Positions 1-8,629 of a stretch of DNA of 64,000 nt are shown here, piece after piece. The notes under the pieces are model-generated. The model saw nothing but the letters and a program-made list of their open reading frames with translations, searched no databases and had not been told where the DNA came from. The DNA comes from DATKFM01 sp046154965 (GTDB taxonomy: Bacteria; Pseudomonadota; Alphaproteobacteria; Dongiales; Dongiaceae), in assembly GCA_046154965.1 (NCBI GenBank), contig JBJXDY010000055.1, positions 62,001-126,000 on the forward strand. The letters are read 5' to 3'. Position 1 is the first letter of the stretch. Every line of letters begins with the position of its first letter. The position numbers were made by a program, and so were the translations under genes.

Positions 1-1142
1 CCCAGCGCCACCATGGCGGCCATGGCGCCCACCAGCGAGATCGGGATCGCCACCAGCGGCACCAGGGCGGTGCGCGCCGACCCCAGGAACAGGAACACGA
101 TCAGGCCGACGATCATGACCGTCTCGACGAAGGTGGTGGTGATCTCCTTCAGCGCGTTCTCCATGTAGGTCGCGCCGTCATAGGCGAGCGCGATCTCGGT
201 GCCGGGCGGCAGATCGGCCTTGATCGCCTCGATCTCGGCCCGCAGCGCATAGGCGACGCTGATCTCATTGGCGCCCGGCAGCGGCCAGACCGAGAGATAC
301 ACGGCGTCCTTGCCGTTGTAGCGCACATTGGCCGTCGCCTCTTCCGAGCCGAGTTCGACGCGGCCGATATCGGAGATGCGGATCAAGCGGCCGCCTTCTT
401 CGCGCACGATCAGGCGCTCGAACTCATCGACGCTGCGCAGGTCGGTGTTGGCCAGCAGGTCTACCTGCACCTGGCCGCCCTTGGCCTGGCCGATCGCGGC
501 CAGGAAGTTGTTGCGGGTCAGCGCCGCCTCCACCTCCGCGGCGCCGATGCCGAATGCAGCCAGCCGGGCGGCATCGAGCCAGATGCGCATCGCCTGCGGC
601 CGGGCGCCTTCCAGGCCGACCCGCTGGACGTCGGGCAACGTGCTGAGCCGCGGCTGGATCTGCCGCGACAGGAAGTCGGTGAGCTGCGGCGGCGTCATCG
701 TCGTCGAGGTCACGCTGACATAGAAGGACGCGTAAGGCCGGTCCGCGCGCTGCACCTCGACCACCGGCGGCTCGGTTTCCGCCGGCAGTTCGCTGCGGAT
801 CTGATCGAGCCGGTTGCCGATTTCCGCCAGCGCTACATTGCTCGGATGGTTCAGCTTCAGCCGCACCGTCACCGTGCTCACCCCGGAGACGCTGGTCGAT
901 TCGACGTAGTCGACGCCGGAGATCGAGGACACCGCGCGCTCGATCGGCGTGGTCACGAAGCCGCGGATGTTGTCGGCGGATGCGCCGACATAGACCGTCG
1001 TCACGACGATCGAGGAGCTCTCGATCCGCGGATACTGCTGGATCGGCAGCTCCATGGCGGCGCGCACGCCGACCAGCAGGATGACCAGATTGACGACGAT
1101 CGCGATGACCGGCCGCCGGACAAAGATATCGATGATGCGCAT
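1..1142 (-). CDS. RND-family efflux transporter, N-terminal part (cut by window edge)
   Basis: Inner-membrane proton-driven drug/solute exporter of the AcrB/HAE1 type. About 380 residues are visible of a family norm near 1,030-1,050. The protein opens with MRIIDIFVRRPV and a first membrane helix (VIAIVVNLVILLVGV). A periplasmic porter region follows (SNVALAEIGNRLDQIRSELP), and the second membrane segment (VMIVGLIVFLFLGSART) begins just before the window edge. The ATG at 1142 lies 16 nt after the stop of the membrane-fusion protein gene, so the two form an operon. No outer-membrane channel gene is seen upstream. The substrate cannot be told from sequence. Confidence 0.93.
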   Translation of the reverse strand, partial: MRIIDIFVRRPVIAIVVNLVILLVGVRAAMELPIQQYPRIESSSIVVTTVYVGASADNIRGFVTTPIERAVSSISGVDYVESTSVSGVSTVTVRLKLNHPSNVALAEIGNRLDQIRSELPAETEPPVVEVQRADRPYASFYVSVTSTTMTPPQLTDFLSRQIQPRLSTLPDVQRVGLEGARPQAMRIWLDAARLAAFGIGAAEVEAALTRNNFLAAIGQAKGGQVQVDLLANTDLRSVDEFERLIVREEGGRLIRISDIGRVELGSEEATANVRYNGKDAVYLSVWPLPGANEISVAYALRAEIEAIKADLPPGTEIALAYDGATYMENALKEITTTFVETVMIVGLIVFLFLGSARTALVPLVAIPISLVGAMAAMVAL

Positions 1143-1158
1143 GGGAGCTGGCCTTCGC

Positions 1159-2283
1159 TCAATCGACGTTGGCTTGCGGGCCGCTGTCCTGCTCGGCGCT
1201 GGCTGCGTCGCCGGTCTGGACCAGAAGGCCTTCGCGCAGTTTGAACGAGCCGGCTGCCGCCACCAGGTCGCCTTCGGCGAGGCCGTCGAGGACGGCGATT
1301 TCGTCACCCTGGACCGGCCCGGTCTGCACGATGCGCTGGCGCGCCCGCAGCTTGCCCTCTTCCTCCACCAGCGCGTAGACGAGCTGGCCATAGGGCGCCC
1401 GGCGCACGGCCGTCAGCGGCACGAACAGAGCGGGGCTTGGCGCCGCGACCTTGGCCACGACATCGATGAAGGCGCCGGGGCGCAGCACCCCGCCCAGGTC
1501 CTTGGCCAGCGCGCGGAAGCGCACGGTCCGGTTGATGCCGTCGACGCTGGCGTCCTGGGCAATGATTTCGGCGGCGGCGGCGCCGCCCGGAATCTGCGGT
1601 GTGGACAGCATGACCGAGGCGCCGGGCCGGATCGCCGCCGCGTTGTCCTGCGGCAGCGAGAAATCCACATAGGCGTCATCGCCGACGCCTTGCAACATGG
1701 CGATGGAACTGCCGGCGTCGAGATAGGAGCCCGGCTGCAGGTCGGTCAGCCCGACGCGGGCGCGGAACGGCGATTTGATTGTTTTCTTCTCGATGCCGAC
1801 TTTGAGTTCTTGGGCGCGGGCTTCCGACGCCAGGAGCTGTTGCTGCGCTTCGTCGAGTTCCTGCGCCGAGACGGTTTGGCTGGCCCGCAGTTTCTTGCGC
1901 CGTTCGAAGGTCAGGCGGGCAAGTTCGGCCTCGGCCTGGGCCGCGGCCAGGCTCGCTTCCTCCTGCCGCGCGTCGAAGCGCACCAGCACCTGGCCGGCCT
2001 CGACGATGTCGCCGGAGGCGAAGCCGATCTCGACCACGGTTCCGGCGAGCTCGTTGCGGATCTCCACCTGGCGCAAGGCAACCACGGTGCCGACGGCCCG
2101 GGCGGTGGCGACCCACTCGCCGCGGCGCACGCGCACCGACTCCACCGTTTCCTGCGGCTCCGGAAACGCCGCGGCGGCGGCGATGGCGCCCTGGATCTCG
2201 GCGTACTTGTGGTAGCCGAGGGCGCCGACGACAGCGAAAATCCCCACGAGAACCACGAGCCACGCCACCGCCTGCCTTCGCAT
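1159..2283 (-). CDS. HlyD/AcrA-family periplasmic adaptor of the RND efflux pump
   Basis: Membrane-fusion protein of 374 aa that links the inner-membrane RND pump to an outer-membrane channel. An N-terminal anchor (AVAWLVVLVGIFAVVGALG) is followed by a lipoyl/barrel half (RNELAGTVVEIGFASGD), an alpha-helical hairpin rich in Ala, Glu and Gln (about residues 100-165), and the second lipoyl half plus beta-barrel. I chose the ATG at 2283 because GGAG lies 6 nt upstream; an upstream in-frame ATG at 2346 would put a non-family 21-residue extension in front of the anchor. It is the first gene of the operon with the transporter downstream. Confidence 0.9.
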   Translation of the reverse strand: MRRQAVAWLVVLVGIFAVVGALGYHKYAEIQGAIAAAAAFPEPQETVESVRVRRGEWVATARAVGTVVALRQVEIRNELAGTVVEIGFASGDIVEAGQVLVRFDARQEEASLAAAQAEAELARLTFERRKKLRASQTVSAQELDEAQQQLLASEARAQELKVGIEKKTIKSPFRARVGLTDLQPGSYLDAGSSIAMLQGVGDDAYVDFSLPQDNAAAIRPGASVMLSTPQIPGGAAAAEIIAQDASVDGINRTVRFRALAKDLGGVLRPGAFIDVVAKVAAPSPALFVPLTAVRRAPYGQLVYALVEEEGKLRARQRIVQTGPVQGDEIAVLDGLAEGDLVAAAGSFKLREGLLVQTGDAASAEQDSGPQANVD

Positions 2284-2798
2284 TACAAACTCCGATTTTT
2301 TTTGGATCTTGGTACTACCGGTCACAGATCCGGCAGGCCATGTCACGCGAAGCTCTTGTTACGGTCCCGCCGGAAGCCCGGCGCCACGCGCGTCGGTTTT
2401 GACTTAATACCACACCAGCAGCAATTCATCAAGAACAAAACAGGAACATAGACGTCTACCTTTACTCTCCTGACATCGACGAACGAGCCCGGCTCGGATC
2501 GACAATCCGGCACAGTATTTGTCACCGCCGCGCCGCGACGGCCAGGGGCCGGGAGCGCGATTGCGAATGATATTTCCTCAACCGACGCGTAAGCAGGCCT
2601 CCGACGCGGCGGATTCTGCCCGCAAACCATTGAAATTTCATGCTTTCCATGGCCAACTGGCGTGTTTGGCCGGGACCCGGACCCGGCGCTGCCTTCGTAT
2701 CGTTACCCTCACCTCTTCCGTGCGATCAGCCGTAGTTGCCGGCTGCAACTCACACTAGGTTACGGGGGCGCAGATTTCAGGGGTGGTAAGGTCAGTCC
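2284..2798. other. 515-bp divergent intergenic region between efflux operon and DUF2339 gene
   Basis: No credible gene was found; a 95-codon minus-strand ORF here has no family resemblance and no ribosome site. On the minus side it holds a promoter and GAAC-N7-GAAC motif (listed separately). The plus side, close to the DUF2339 start, carries a short GTTGC..GCAAC dyad around 2736-2752 and no convincing -35/-10 pair. Confidence 0.5.
2404..2447 (-). promoter_or_regulatory. Candidate sigma-70 promoter abutted by a LexA-type GAAC-N7-GAAC box
   Basis: Read on the minus strand, TTGATG (2432-2427), a 17-nt spacer and TATTAA (2409-2404) form a good promoter about 115 nt before the efflux adaptor. Directly upstream is GAAC (2433-2436), seven bases, GAAC (2444-2447), the direct-repeat pattern known for alphaproteobacterial LexA. 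This suggests DNA-damage control of the pump, but such a short motif can occur by chance once or twice in 64 kb. Confidence 0.4.
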
Positions 2799-5399
2799 AT
2801 GGAAGGCTTGGCGATCCTCGCGGGTATCTTCTTCGTCCTGGTGGTGCCGGCCGTGGCCATCGCCGCGCTGGTGCAGGTCGGCGGCTTGCGCAACCGCCTG
2901 GATCGGCTGGAAGTGCGGATATCCCAAGGCTCTCCGCTCACCCGCACGAACCCGCCCATGGCGGTTGAAAGGCCCGCGCCGCCGCCGGCGGCGCCCGTTC
3001 CGCCTCCGCCTCCGGTTGAAATCAGGATCGCTGAACCTGCCGCGCCAGCGGCCCCAATTCCGCCGCGCCCGACCGCGCCGATCGAACCGCCGCGAGCGCC
3101 GATCGCGTTGGAAGAACGGCTGGGATCTCGCGTCTTCGTCTGGATTGGCGGTTTGGCGCTGGCGCTCGCCGGCGCCTTCCTGGTGAAATACTCCATCGAG
3201 CAGGGCTGGCTCGATGCCCAGATGCGCTGCCTGCTGGGCGGCCTCTTGGGCGCGGCGCTGCTGGCCGGCGGCGAGTCCATGCGCGGCCGCTCTCTGCAGA
3301 TCGCCCAGTCGCTGTCGGCGGCGGGTGTCGCCGTCCTCTACGCCACGCTGCTGGCTGCCATCGCCCTCTACAACCTGATCGCGCCCGCACCGGGATTCCT
3401 GATGCTCGCCGGCCTCACCGCCTTCGCCATCGGGCTCGCCATGCGGCAAGGGCCGTTTGTCGGCCTGCTGGGCCTGGCCGGCGGTTTCGTCACCCCGGCC
3501 ATCGTCCGCACCGACGAGCCGAACGCGCTGGGCCTCTTCGCCTTCCTGCTGGCGATGCAAATCGGCACCCAGGTGCTGGTGCGCCGCCGCGGCTGGTGGT
3601 GGCTGGCGCCGATTGCCGTCGCCGGCGGCCTGATCTGGGTCTGCCTCTGGCTGATCGAGGGCACACGCAGCTGGGCCGACGATATCTGGCCCGCCCTGTT
3701 CCTGCTGGCGACGGCGGCGGCCACCGCCTGGTCGCGCCGCACCGTGGCCGCTCCGGCGGGCATGAAGGATTGGGACGCCCCCCGCGTTTTTGCCGTGGCC
3801 ATCCAGATTGCCGCCGCCCTGGTCATGGGTTTGCTGGTGATGGCCACCGGCCATGATAACACCGGCTGGATGTTCTACGGCGCACTGTCGCTGCTGGTGC
3901 TGGCCATCGCCCGCTTCCAGCCGGAGAACGAATGGGCGGCAGCCTTCACCGCGGCCATGGGCGCGCTGACGCTGCTGGCCTGGCCCTGGTGGCCCTTCCC
4001 CGCAGAGGATGTGTCTTGCTTCGCCCTCACGGCGGCGGCGATCGGCGGCCTGTTCGCCGCCGGCGGCTTCATCGGCCAGTGGGGCGCGCGATCGCCGATG
4101 CGTTGGGCCCTGCTGTCGGCCATCGCCACGGGCCTCTATCTCGGCGCGGCCTATTTGCGGCTGAACTCCCATGAGGGCCTGCCGTCCTGGGGGCTGGTCA
4201 GCGTCATCCTTGCCGGCTTGCATGTACTGGCGGCCGAGCGGGTCGCCCGGTACCGCCTGAACCATGCCGGCTACAACGACGCACTGGGCGCCCATGCCCT
4301 GGCGGTCTGCGGCCTCTTGGCCTTCGCCGTGCCGATGGAGTTGGAGCATGCCTGGATTGCGGTGGGCTGGGCCATCCTGCTGCCGGCCATCGCCTGGATC
4401 GAGGACCGGCTGGATATCCCCTGGCTGCGCCGCGCCGCCTGGGTGGCGGCGGTGCTGGTGCTGGTGCGGTTGTTGCCGGGACCCTGGGTCGCCGATTTCC
4501 CGCCGACCGCGACGCCGGTGTTCAACTGGATCCTCTATGGTTACGGCATTCCCTTCGTGGCGTTCATCCTCGCCGCCTGGCTGTTCCGCAAGCGCGCCGA
4601 CGACCTGCTGGTGCGAGTGATCGAGGCAAGCGCCATCGCCATCGGTTTCCTGCTGGTAACGCTGGAGGTGCATCACAGCTTCCACCGCACGGCGCTTCTC
4701 GCCGGCAGCATCGACTTCCGCGAATTCGCCAGCTTCACATTGGCGTGGCTGGTTATCGCCTTCGTGCTGCTGCAGGCGCAGCGGCGACGGCCGCGCCTGG
4801 CATATCTGTGGGGCGCGCGCATCGTCACCGGCATCGCCATGGCAGCACTGATCCTCGGCCTGTTGCTGGGCTTCAATCCGCTATTCACCGGCGACATCGT
4901 CGGCGCGGTGCATATCTTCAACTGGCTGCTGCCGGCCTACGCGCTGCCGGCGGTGCTGCTCGCCTTGTTGGCGGTGGAGTTCAACCGGCCGCAGAACCGC
5001 TTCGCCGGAATGCCCGGCTTCAGCGCCGTTCTTGGTGTGCTGGCGCTGGTGCTGGGCTTCGCCTTTGTCAGCCTGGAGACGCGTCAGTGGTTCCAGGGAC
5101 CGGTGCTGGCCTATGGCGACATCAGCGACGCCGAGAACTACGCCTACTCCGCAGTGTGGCTGCTGTACGGCGTGGCGCTGCTGATCGCCGGCATCCTGCG
5201 CGGCGGGCGCGCGCTGCGCTACGCCTCGATGGCGGTGATCATGCTGACGGTGAGTAAAGTATTCCTGTTCGACGCCGCCGGACTCTCCGGCCTCTACCGT
5301 GTCGCGTCGTTCCTCGGCCTCGGCCTCTGCCTGATCGGCATCGGCTACGCCTACCAGCGCTTTGTGTTCCGCCGGCCCGCGGAGTTGCCGCAGACCTAA
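2799..5399 (+). CDS. DUF2339 polytopic membrane protein
   Basis: 866 aa, close to the usual DUF2339 size. An N-terminal membrane helix (ILAGIFFVLVVPAVAIAALV) is followed by a short coiled stretch and a Pro/Ala-rich linker (about residues 45-100). Then comes the family signature LGSRVFVWIGGLALALAGAF, after which the protein is almost wholly hydrophobic, with some two dozen predicted helices. The function of the family is unknown; an envelope role is often supposed. The gene stands alone, convergent with pyruvate kinase, and the two stop codons overlap (5396-5399). Confidence 0.88.
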   Translation: MEGLAILAGIFFVLVVPAVAIAALVQVGGLRNRLDRLEVRISQGSPLTRTNPPMAVERPAPPPAAPVPPPPPVEIRIAEPAAPAAPIPPRPTAPIEPPRAPIALEERLGSRVFVWIGGLALALAGAFLVKYSIEQGWLDAQMRCLLGGLLGAALLAGGESMRGRSLQIAQSLSAAGVAVLYATLLAAIALYNLIAPAPGFLMLAGLTAFAIGLAMRQGPFVGLLGLAGGFVTPAIVRTDEPNALGLFAFLLAMQIGTQVLVRRRGWWWLAPIAVAGGLIWVCLWLIEGTRSWADDIWPALFLLATAAATAWSRRTVAAPAGMKDWDAPRVFAVAIQIAAALVMGLLVMATGHDNTGWMFYGALSLLVLAIARFQPENEWAAAFTAAMGALTLLAWPWWPFPAEDVSCFALTAAAIGGLFAAGGFIGQWGARSPMRWALLSAIATGLYLGAAYLRLNSHEGLPSWGLVSVILAGLHVLAAERVARYRLNHAGYNDALGAHALAVCGLLAFAVPMELEHAWIAVGWAILLPAIAWIEDRLDIPWLRRAAWVAAVLVLVRLLPGPWVADFPPTATPVFNWILYGYGIPFVAFILAAWLFRKRADDLLVRVIEASAIAIGFLLVTLEVHHSFHRTALLAGSIDFREFASFTLAWLVIAFVLLQAQRRRPRLAYLWGARIVTGIAMAALILGLLLGFNPLFTGDIVGAVHIFNWLLPAYALPAVLLALLAVEFNRPQNRFAGMPGFSAVLGVLALVLGFAFVSLETRQWFQGPVLAYGDISDAENYAYSAVWLLYGVALLIAGILRGGRALRYASMAVIMLTVSKVFLFDAAGLSGLYRVASFLGLGLCLIGIGYAYQRFVFRRPAELPQT

Positions 5400-6814
5400 T
5401 CTTCGATCAAGGCGATGCGCAGCACGTTGGTGGAGCCGGGGGTGCCGAAGGGCACGCCGGCGGTGACCACCAGCCGCTGACCCTTCACCGCCAGCCCCTG
5501 TTCCCGGGCGATGCGGCAGGCTTTCTCCACCATCTCCGAGAAGGTCTGCACGTCCTGGGTCTGCACGCAGTGGGTGCCCCAGCAGAGCGCCAGACGCCGC
5601 GCCGTCTCGATGCGCTCGGTGAGGACGAGGATCGGCACATCCGGCCGCTCCCGCGCCGCCCGCAGCGTGGTGGAGCCCGAGGTGGTGTAGGTGACGATGG
5701 CCGCCGCCGACAGCGTATGGGCCACCTGCGCCGAGGCGGCGGTGATGGCGTCGGACGTGGTGGCCTCCGGCTCCGGATGGTGGGCATGGATCAGCCGGGC
5801 ATAGAGCGGGTCCTTCTCCACCCGCGTGATGATGCGGTTCATCATCGACGCCGCCTCCAGCGGATACTCGCCGGACGCGGTCTCCGCTGACAGCATGACT
5901 GCATCGGCGCCGTCATAGATTGCGGTGGCCACGTCGGAGGCCTCGGCGCGGGTCGGTGTCGGCGAATGCACCATGGAGTCCAGCATCTGCGTCGCCACCA
6001 CGACAGGCTTCCCCTTCTCGCGGCAGGCGGCGATGATCCTCTTCTGCAGGCCCGGCACGTCCTCCGGCGGCATCTCCACGCCGAGATCGCCGCGCGCCAC
6101 CATCACCGCGTCGGACTGCTCGATCAGCTCGTTGAGCCGGTCGATCGCCGACGGCTTCTCCAGCTTCACCAGCACGGCGGCGCGCTTGTCGATCAGCCGC
6201 CGCGCCTCCGCCACGTCGTCGGGCCGCTGCACGAAGGACAGCGCCACCCAGTCCACATTGAGCTCCAGGCCGAAGGTCAGGTCATGCCGGTCCTTGTCGG
6301 TCATGGCCGATATCGGCAGCATCACGCCGGGCACGTTCACGCCCTTGCGGTCGCTGAGCTTGCCGCCGGTGACCACCGTGGTCTCGGCGAAGTCCGGCCC
6401 GCAGCGCTCGACCCGCAGTTTCAGCTTGCCGTCATCCAGCAGCAGGTCGGTGCCCGGCGCCAGCGCCTGGAAGATCTCCGGATGGGCCAGGCAGACGCGG
6501 TGGCGGTCGCCCTCGGTCGGCGCCATGTCCAGGCGGAAGGGCTGGCCGGATTTCAATTCGACCGACCCGCCGGCGAATTTGCCCACCCGCAGCTTCGGCC
6601 CCTGCAGGTCCATCATGATGGCGATCGGCCGGCCGGTATCGGCCTCGATCTGGCGGATGGACTCCACCCGCGCCCGGTGATCCTCCGGCGCGCCATGGCT
6701 GAAATTGAGGCGGAACACGTCGACTCCGGCATCGAACAGGGACCGGATGGCTTGCGGCGTGGAACTCGATGGCCCCAGGGTGGCGACGATCTTGGCTTTT
6801 CGGTTGCGAATCAT
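5396..6814 (-). CDS. pyk: Pyruvate kinase
   Basis: Converts phosphoenolpyruvate and ADP to pyruvate and ATP, the last step of glycolysis. At 472 aa it has normal length. Diagnostic blocks are the N-terminal KIVATLGPSS, NFSHG, MDLQGPKLRVG, the active-site segment with LVKLEKPSAI, VMVARGDLGVEMP, and MLSAETASGEYP, followed by the C-terminal allosteric-type domain ending LRIALIED. In many alphaproteobacteria pyk sits beside DUF1244 and GapR-type genes; here those lie about 14 kb away (20.1-20.7 kb). The only near neighbour upstream is a 58-aa ORF. Confidence 0.97.
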   Translation of the reverse strand: MIRNRKAKIVATLGPSSSTPQAIRSLFDAGVDVFRLNFSHGAPEDHRARVESIRQIEADTGRPIAIMMDLQGPKLRVGKFAGGSVELKSGQPFRLDMAPTEGDRHRVCLAHPEIFQALAPGTDLLLDDGKLKLRVERCGPDFAETTVVTGGKLSDRKGVNVPGVMLPISAMTDKDRHDLTFGLELNVDWVALSFVQRPDDVAEARRLIDKRAAVLVKLEKPSAIDRLNELIEQSDAVMVARGDLGVEMPPEDVPGLQKRIIAACREKGKPVVVATQMLDSMVHSPTPTRAEASDVATAIYDGADAVMLSAETASGEYPLEAASMMNRIITRVEKDPLYARLIHAHHPEPEATTSDAITAASAQVAHTLSAAAIVTYTTSGSTTLRAARERPDVPILVLTERIETARRLALCWGTHCVQTQDVQTFSEMVEKACRIAREQGLAVKGQRLVVTAGVPFGTPGSTNVLRIALIED

Positions 6815-6848
6815 ATGGCTGGCAACCTAGCGGCGGATTCAGCCCCGC

Positions 6849-7025
6849 TCAAGCGACCATCCCATGACGGCGGACCTGCTCCGGCAGCCCGGCCTTGCGC
6901 AGGCTGTCGCGCAGGCGCTTGCGGTCGCTGTTGCGCTTGAACGGCTCCTTGTCGATGAAGCGGGCGATGGAGAACTGCGGCAGCAGGCTCGTGAGCCGGG
7001 CCGCGGCTTCGGCCGCCTCCGCCAT
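6849..7025 (-). CDS. Small 58-aa basic hypothetical protein
   Basis: The ATG at 7025 opens a 58-codon frame reading MAEAAEAAARLTSLLPQF, then a charged segment (RFIDKEPFKRNSDRKRLR) and ending RRHGMVA. Nearly every codon ends in G or C, the pattern of real genes in this genome and much stronger than in the other frames. No family is recognised. It lies upstream of and in line with pyk, ending 34 nt before it. No clear Shine-Dalgarno site is visible, and the open frame extends 29 more codons upstream without an ATG, so the start is uncertain. It could also be the 3' remnant of a longer gene. Confidence 0.42.
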   Translation of the reverse strand: MAEAAEAAARLTSLLPQFSIARFIDKEPFKRNSDRKRLRDSLRKAGLPEQVRRHGMVA

Positions 7026-7275
7026 GGCGCCCCGCTGGGCGCGGCAGGCGGCGCGGCTGGCTGCCGAGATTGTTCCGCCGGCGGTAGCGGCGAGGACCCG
7101 CTATCAAACAAGGCAGGATGACGCTGACCCCTCGCTGCGCTCAGCGGGGAGAGGGGACAAGCCGGAGTCTGCCATCATCGCTCTCGCGTTCGCCGCGATG
7201 AGGACAATGCTTCGCCGCAATGCTTTGCTCTCTTCGAGCCTCGCCAGGGCGCCGTGAACTTGTGGGGCAAGAAAG

Positions 7276-7833
7276 ATGCGTGTTGCCAGTCTTATGGCAT
7301 TGATCGTCGCGACAAACTCCCTTGCTGCCCAAGCAACGGCAGCCAGCAAGGCCGAGGCGGATTGCCGTAAGTTCGCCATGTCACTGCCCGCCACGCCGCT
7401 GTTCGTCGCTGACGGGTTGACTTGTCATACATCCTTCGATCGTTCTGGACCGGTTGAGATTATCGAGGCCCGCGGGCGGCAGAATTTCACCTATCTCCGG
7501 CACCTGGCGGGCGAAGAGGGTGCGAGTCTTCTGCCCGATGACCTCGAATACCGCGCCGACCGTTCAGGCTTCTTCGAGCGGACCGACAGTTGGGGCGAGA
7601 CCGTTCGCCGCGGCGCATACGCGACCCGTGCCTTTGCCGGCTTTCCCCAGCGCGCATCTCCGTACGGTTTCGAGTGCGTGGCGTTCTCGCGCTATAGCGG
7701 CGACGGCGTCGCGGCCGGCAGTTTCCGGCATGAACTCTTCGGCTTGTTCTGCTTTGACGGCGGCAAGAACCCGGCGCCGATGCAGGAAGATCTGATCGAG
7801 GAGTTCCTCAAGCGGCTGCAGTTGGATTTCTGA
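7276..7833 (+). CDS. Hypothetical exported protein
   Basis: 185 aa with an N-terminal signal peptide (RVASLMALIVATNSLAAQATA, cleavage about residue 22). The mature part carries several cysteines (DCRKF, LTCHTS, FECVAF, LFCFDG), consistent with a disulfide-bonded periplasmic protein. No family is recognised. It stands alone, with a weak purine-rich ribosome site (AAGAAAG) before the ATG. The next gene starts about 90 nt downstream behind its own promoter. Confidence 0.65.
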   Translation: MRVASLMALIVATNSLAAQATAASKAEADCRKFAMSLPATPLFVADGLTCHTSFDRSGPVEIIEARGRQNFTYLRHLAGEEGASLLPDDLEYRADRSGFFERTDSWGETVRRGAYATRAFAGFPQRASPYGFECVAFSRYSGDGVAAGSFRHELFGLFCFDGGKNPAPMQEDLIEEFLKRLQLDF

Positions 7834-7864
7834 GCGCAGGGGATTCCACGGCGGCGGATTGCCC

Positions 7865-7895
7865 TTGACCTTGACGCTGCGTCAAACCGTAGTTT
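7865..7895 (+). promoter_or_regulatory. MerR-type promoter and operator of the GST-merR operon
   Basis: TTGACC (7865-7870) and TAGTTT (7890-7895) are separated by 19 bp, the over-long spacer typical of MerR-activated promoters. The spacer holds a perfect dyad, TTGACGC-T-GCGTCAA (7871-7885). A MerR-family regulator is the second gene of the operon, so this is most likely its own operator. Confidence 0.75.
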
Positions 7896-7925
7896 TCGGG
7901 CTCCGTCTCGAACAGGAGCACAAAA

Positions 7926-8612
7926 ATGTTGAAAATTCACGGAGTTCCCTTTTCCGCCCACACGCGGAAAGTCATCGTCGCCGCCCGCGAAAAAGCCATT
8001 CCCTTCGAACTGGTGCCGGTCGTGCCGCTGAAGCCGCCGGCGGGCTGGACCGATCTCAGCCCGCTCGGGCTGATCCCGGCGATCGAGGATGACGGCGTCC
8101 GGCTGGCGGACTCCTCGGTCATCAATCTCTATCTGGAGCGGCGGCATCCAAAGCCGCCGCTCTATCCCCAGGAGGCCGGCGCCTACGGCCAGGCGCTGTG
8201 GATCGAGGAGTTCGTCGATAGCGGCCTGGCGCCCCACGTCCTGCGCGGCTTGCTGATGCAGCGGGTCTTCGCGCCGAAATTCCTCAACCAGCCGCCCGAC
8301 GAGGCGTTGATCAAGAAGTCGCTGACGGAAATGATTCCGCAGCGGCTGAACTATCTGGAGAAAGCCCTCGATGGCGACTACTTTGCCGGCAACAGCTTCT
8401 CGGCCGCCGACATCGCCGTGGGCTGCATGCTGGTCAACTTCCATTTCGCCGGTGAAACCTTGGCCGAGAAGTCCTATCCGAAGCTGCACCGCTGTTTCCG
8501 CAAGATCCTCGCCCGCGATTGCTTCGAGAAGGCGCTGGCGGCGGAATTCAAATCGGCCGATTCCATCGGCGGGCTGGATATGAGCCTGCATCGCAGCCTC
8601 GGCCACGGCTGA
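7926..8612 (+). CDS. Glutathione S-transferase family protein
   Basis: 228 aa with a thioredoxin-like N-terminal domain (MLKIHGVPFSAHTRKVIVAA, then LSPLGLIPAIEDDGVRLADS with the conserved cis-Pro and Asp-Ser that hold glutathione) and an all-helical C-terminal domain (YFAGNSFSAADIAVGC). The substrate is unknown. AGGAG is placed about 9 nt before the ATG. It is first in a two-gene operon with a MerR regulator 17 nt downstream and a MerR-type operator upstream, so expression is probably induced by a small electrophile or drug sensed by that regulator. Confidence 0.9.
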   Translation: MLKIHGVPFSAHTRKVIVAAREKAIPFELVPVVPLKPPAGWTDLSPLGLIPAIEDDGVRLADSSVINLYLERRHPKPPLYPQEAGAYGQALWIEEFVDSGLAPHVLRGLLMQRVFAPKFLNQPPDEALIKKSLTEMIPQRLNYLEKALDGDYFAGNSFSAADIAVGCMLVNFHFAGETLAEKSYPKLHRCFRKILARDCFEKALAAEFKSADSIGGLDMSLHRSLGHG

Positions 8613-8629
8613 GGCAAGGGCGGGCCACC

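Noticed and set aside
2760..4685. 641-codon minus-strand ORF
   Set aside because: Antisense shadow of DUF2339; the Gln/Gly/Arg/His-rich composition is typical of antisense GC-rich frames.
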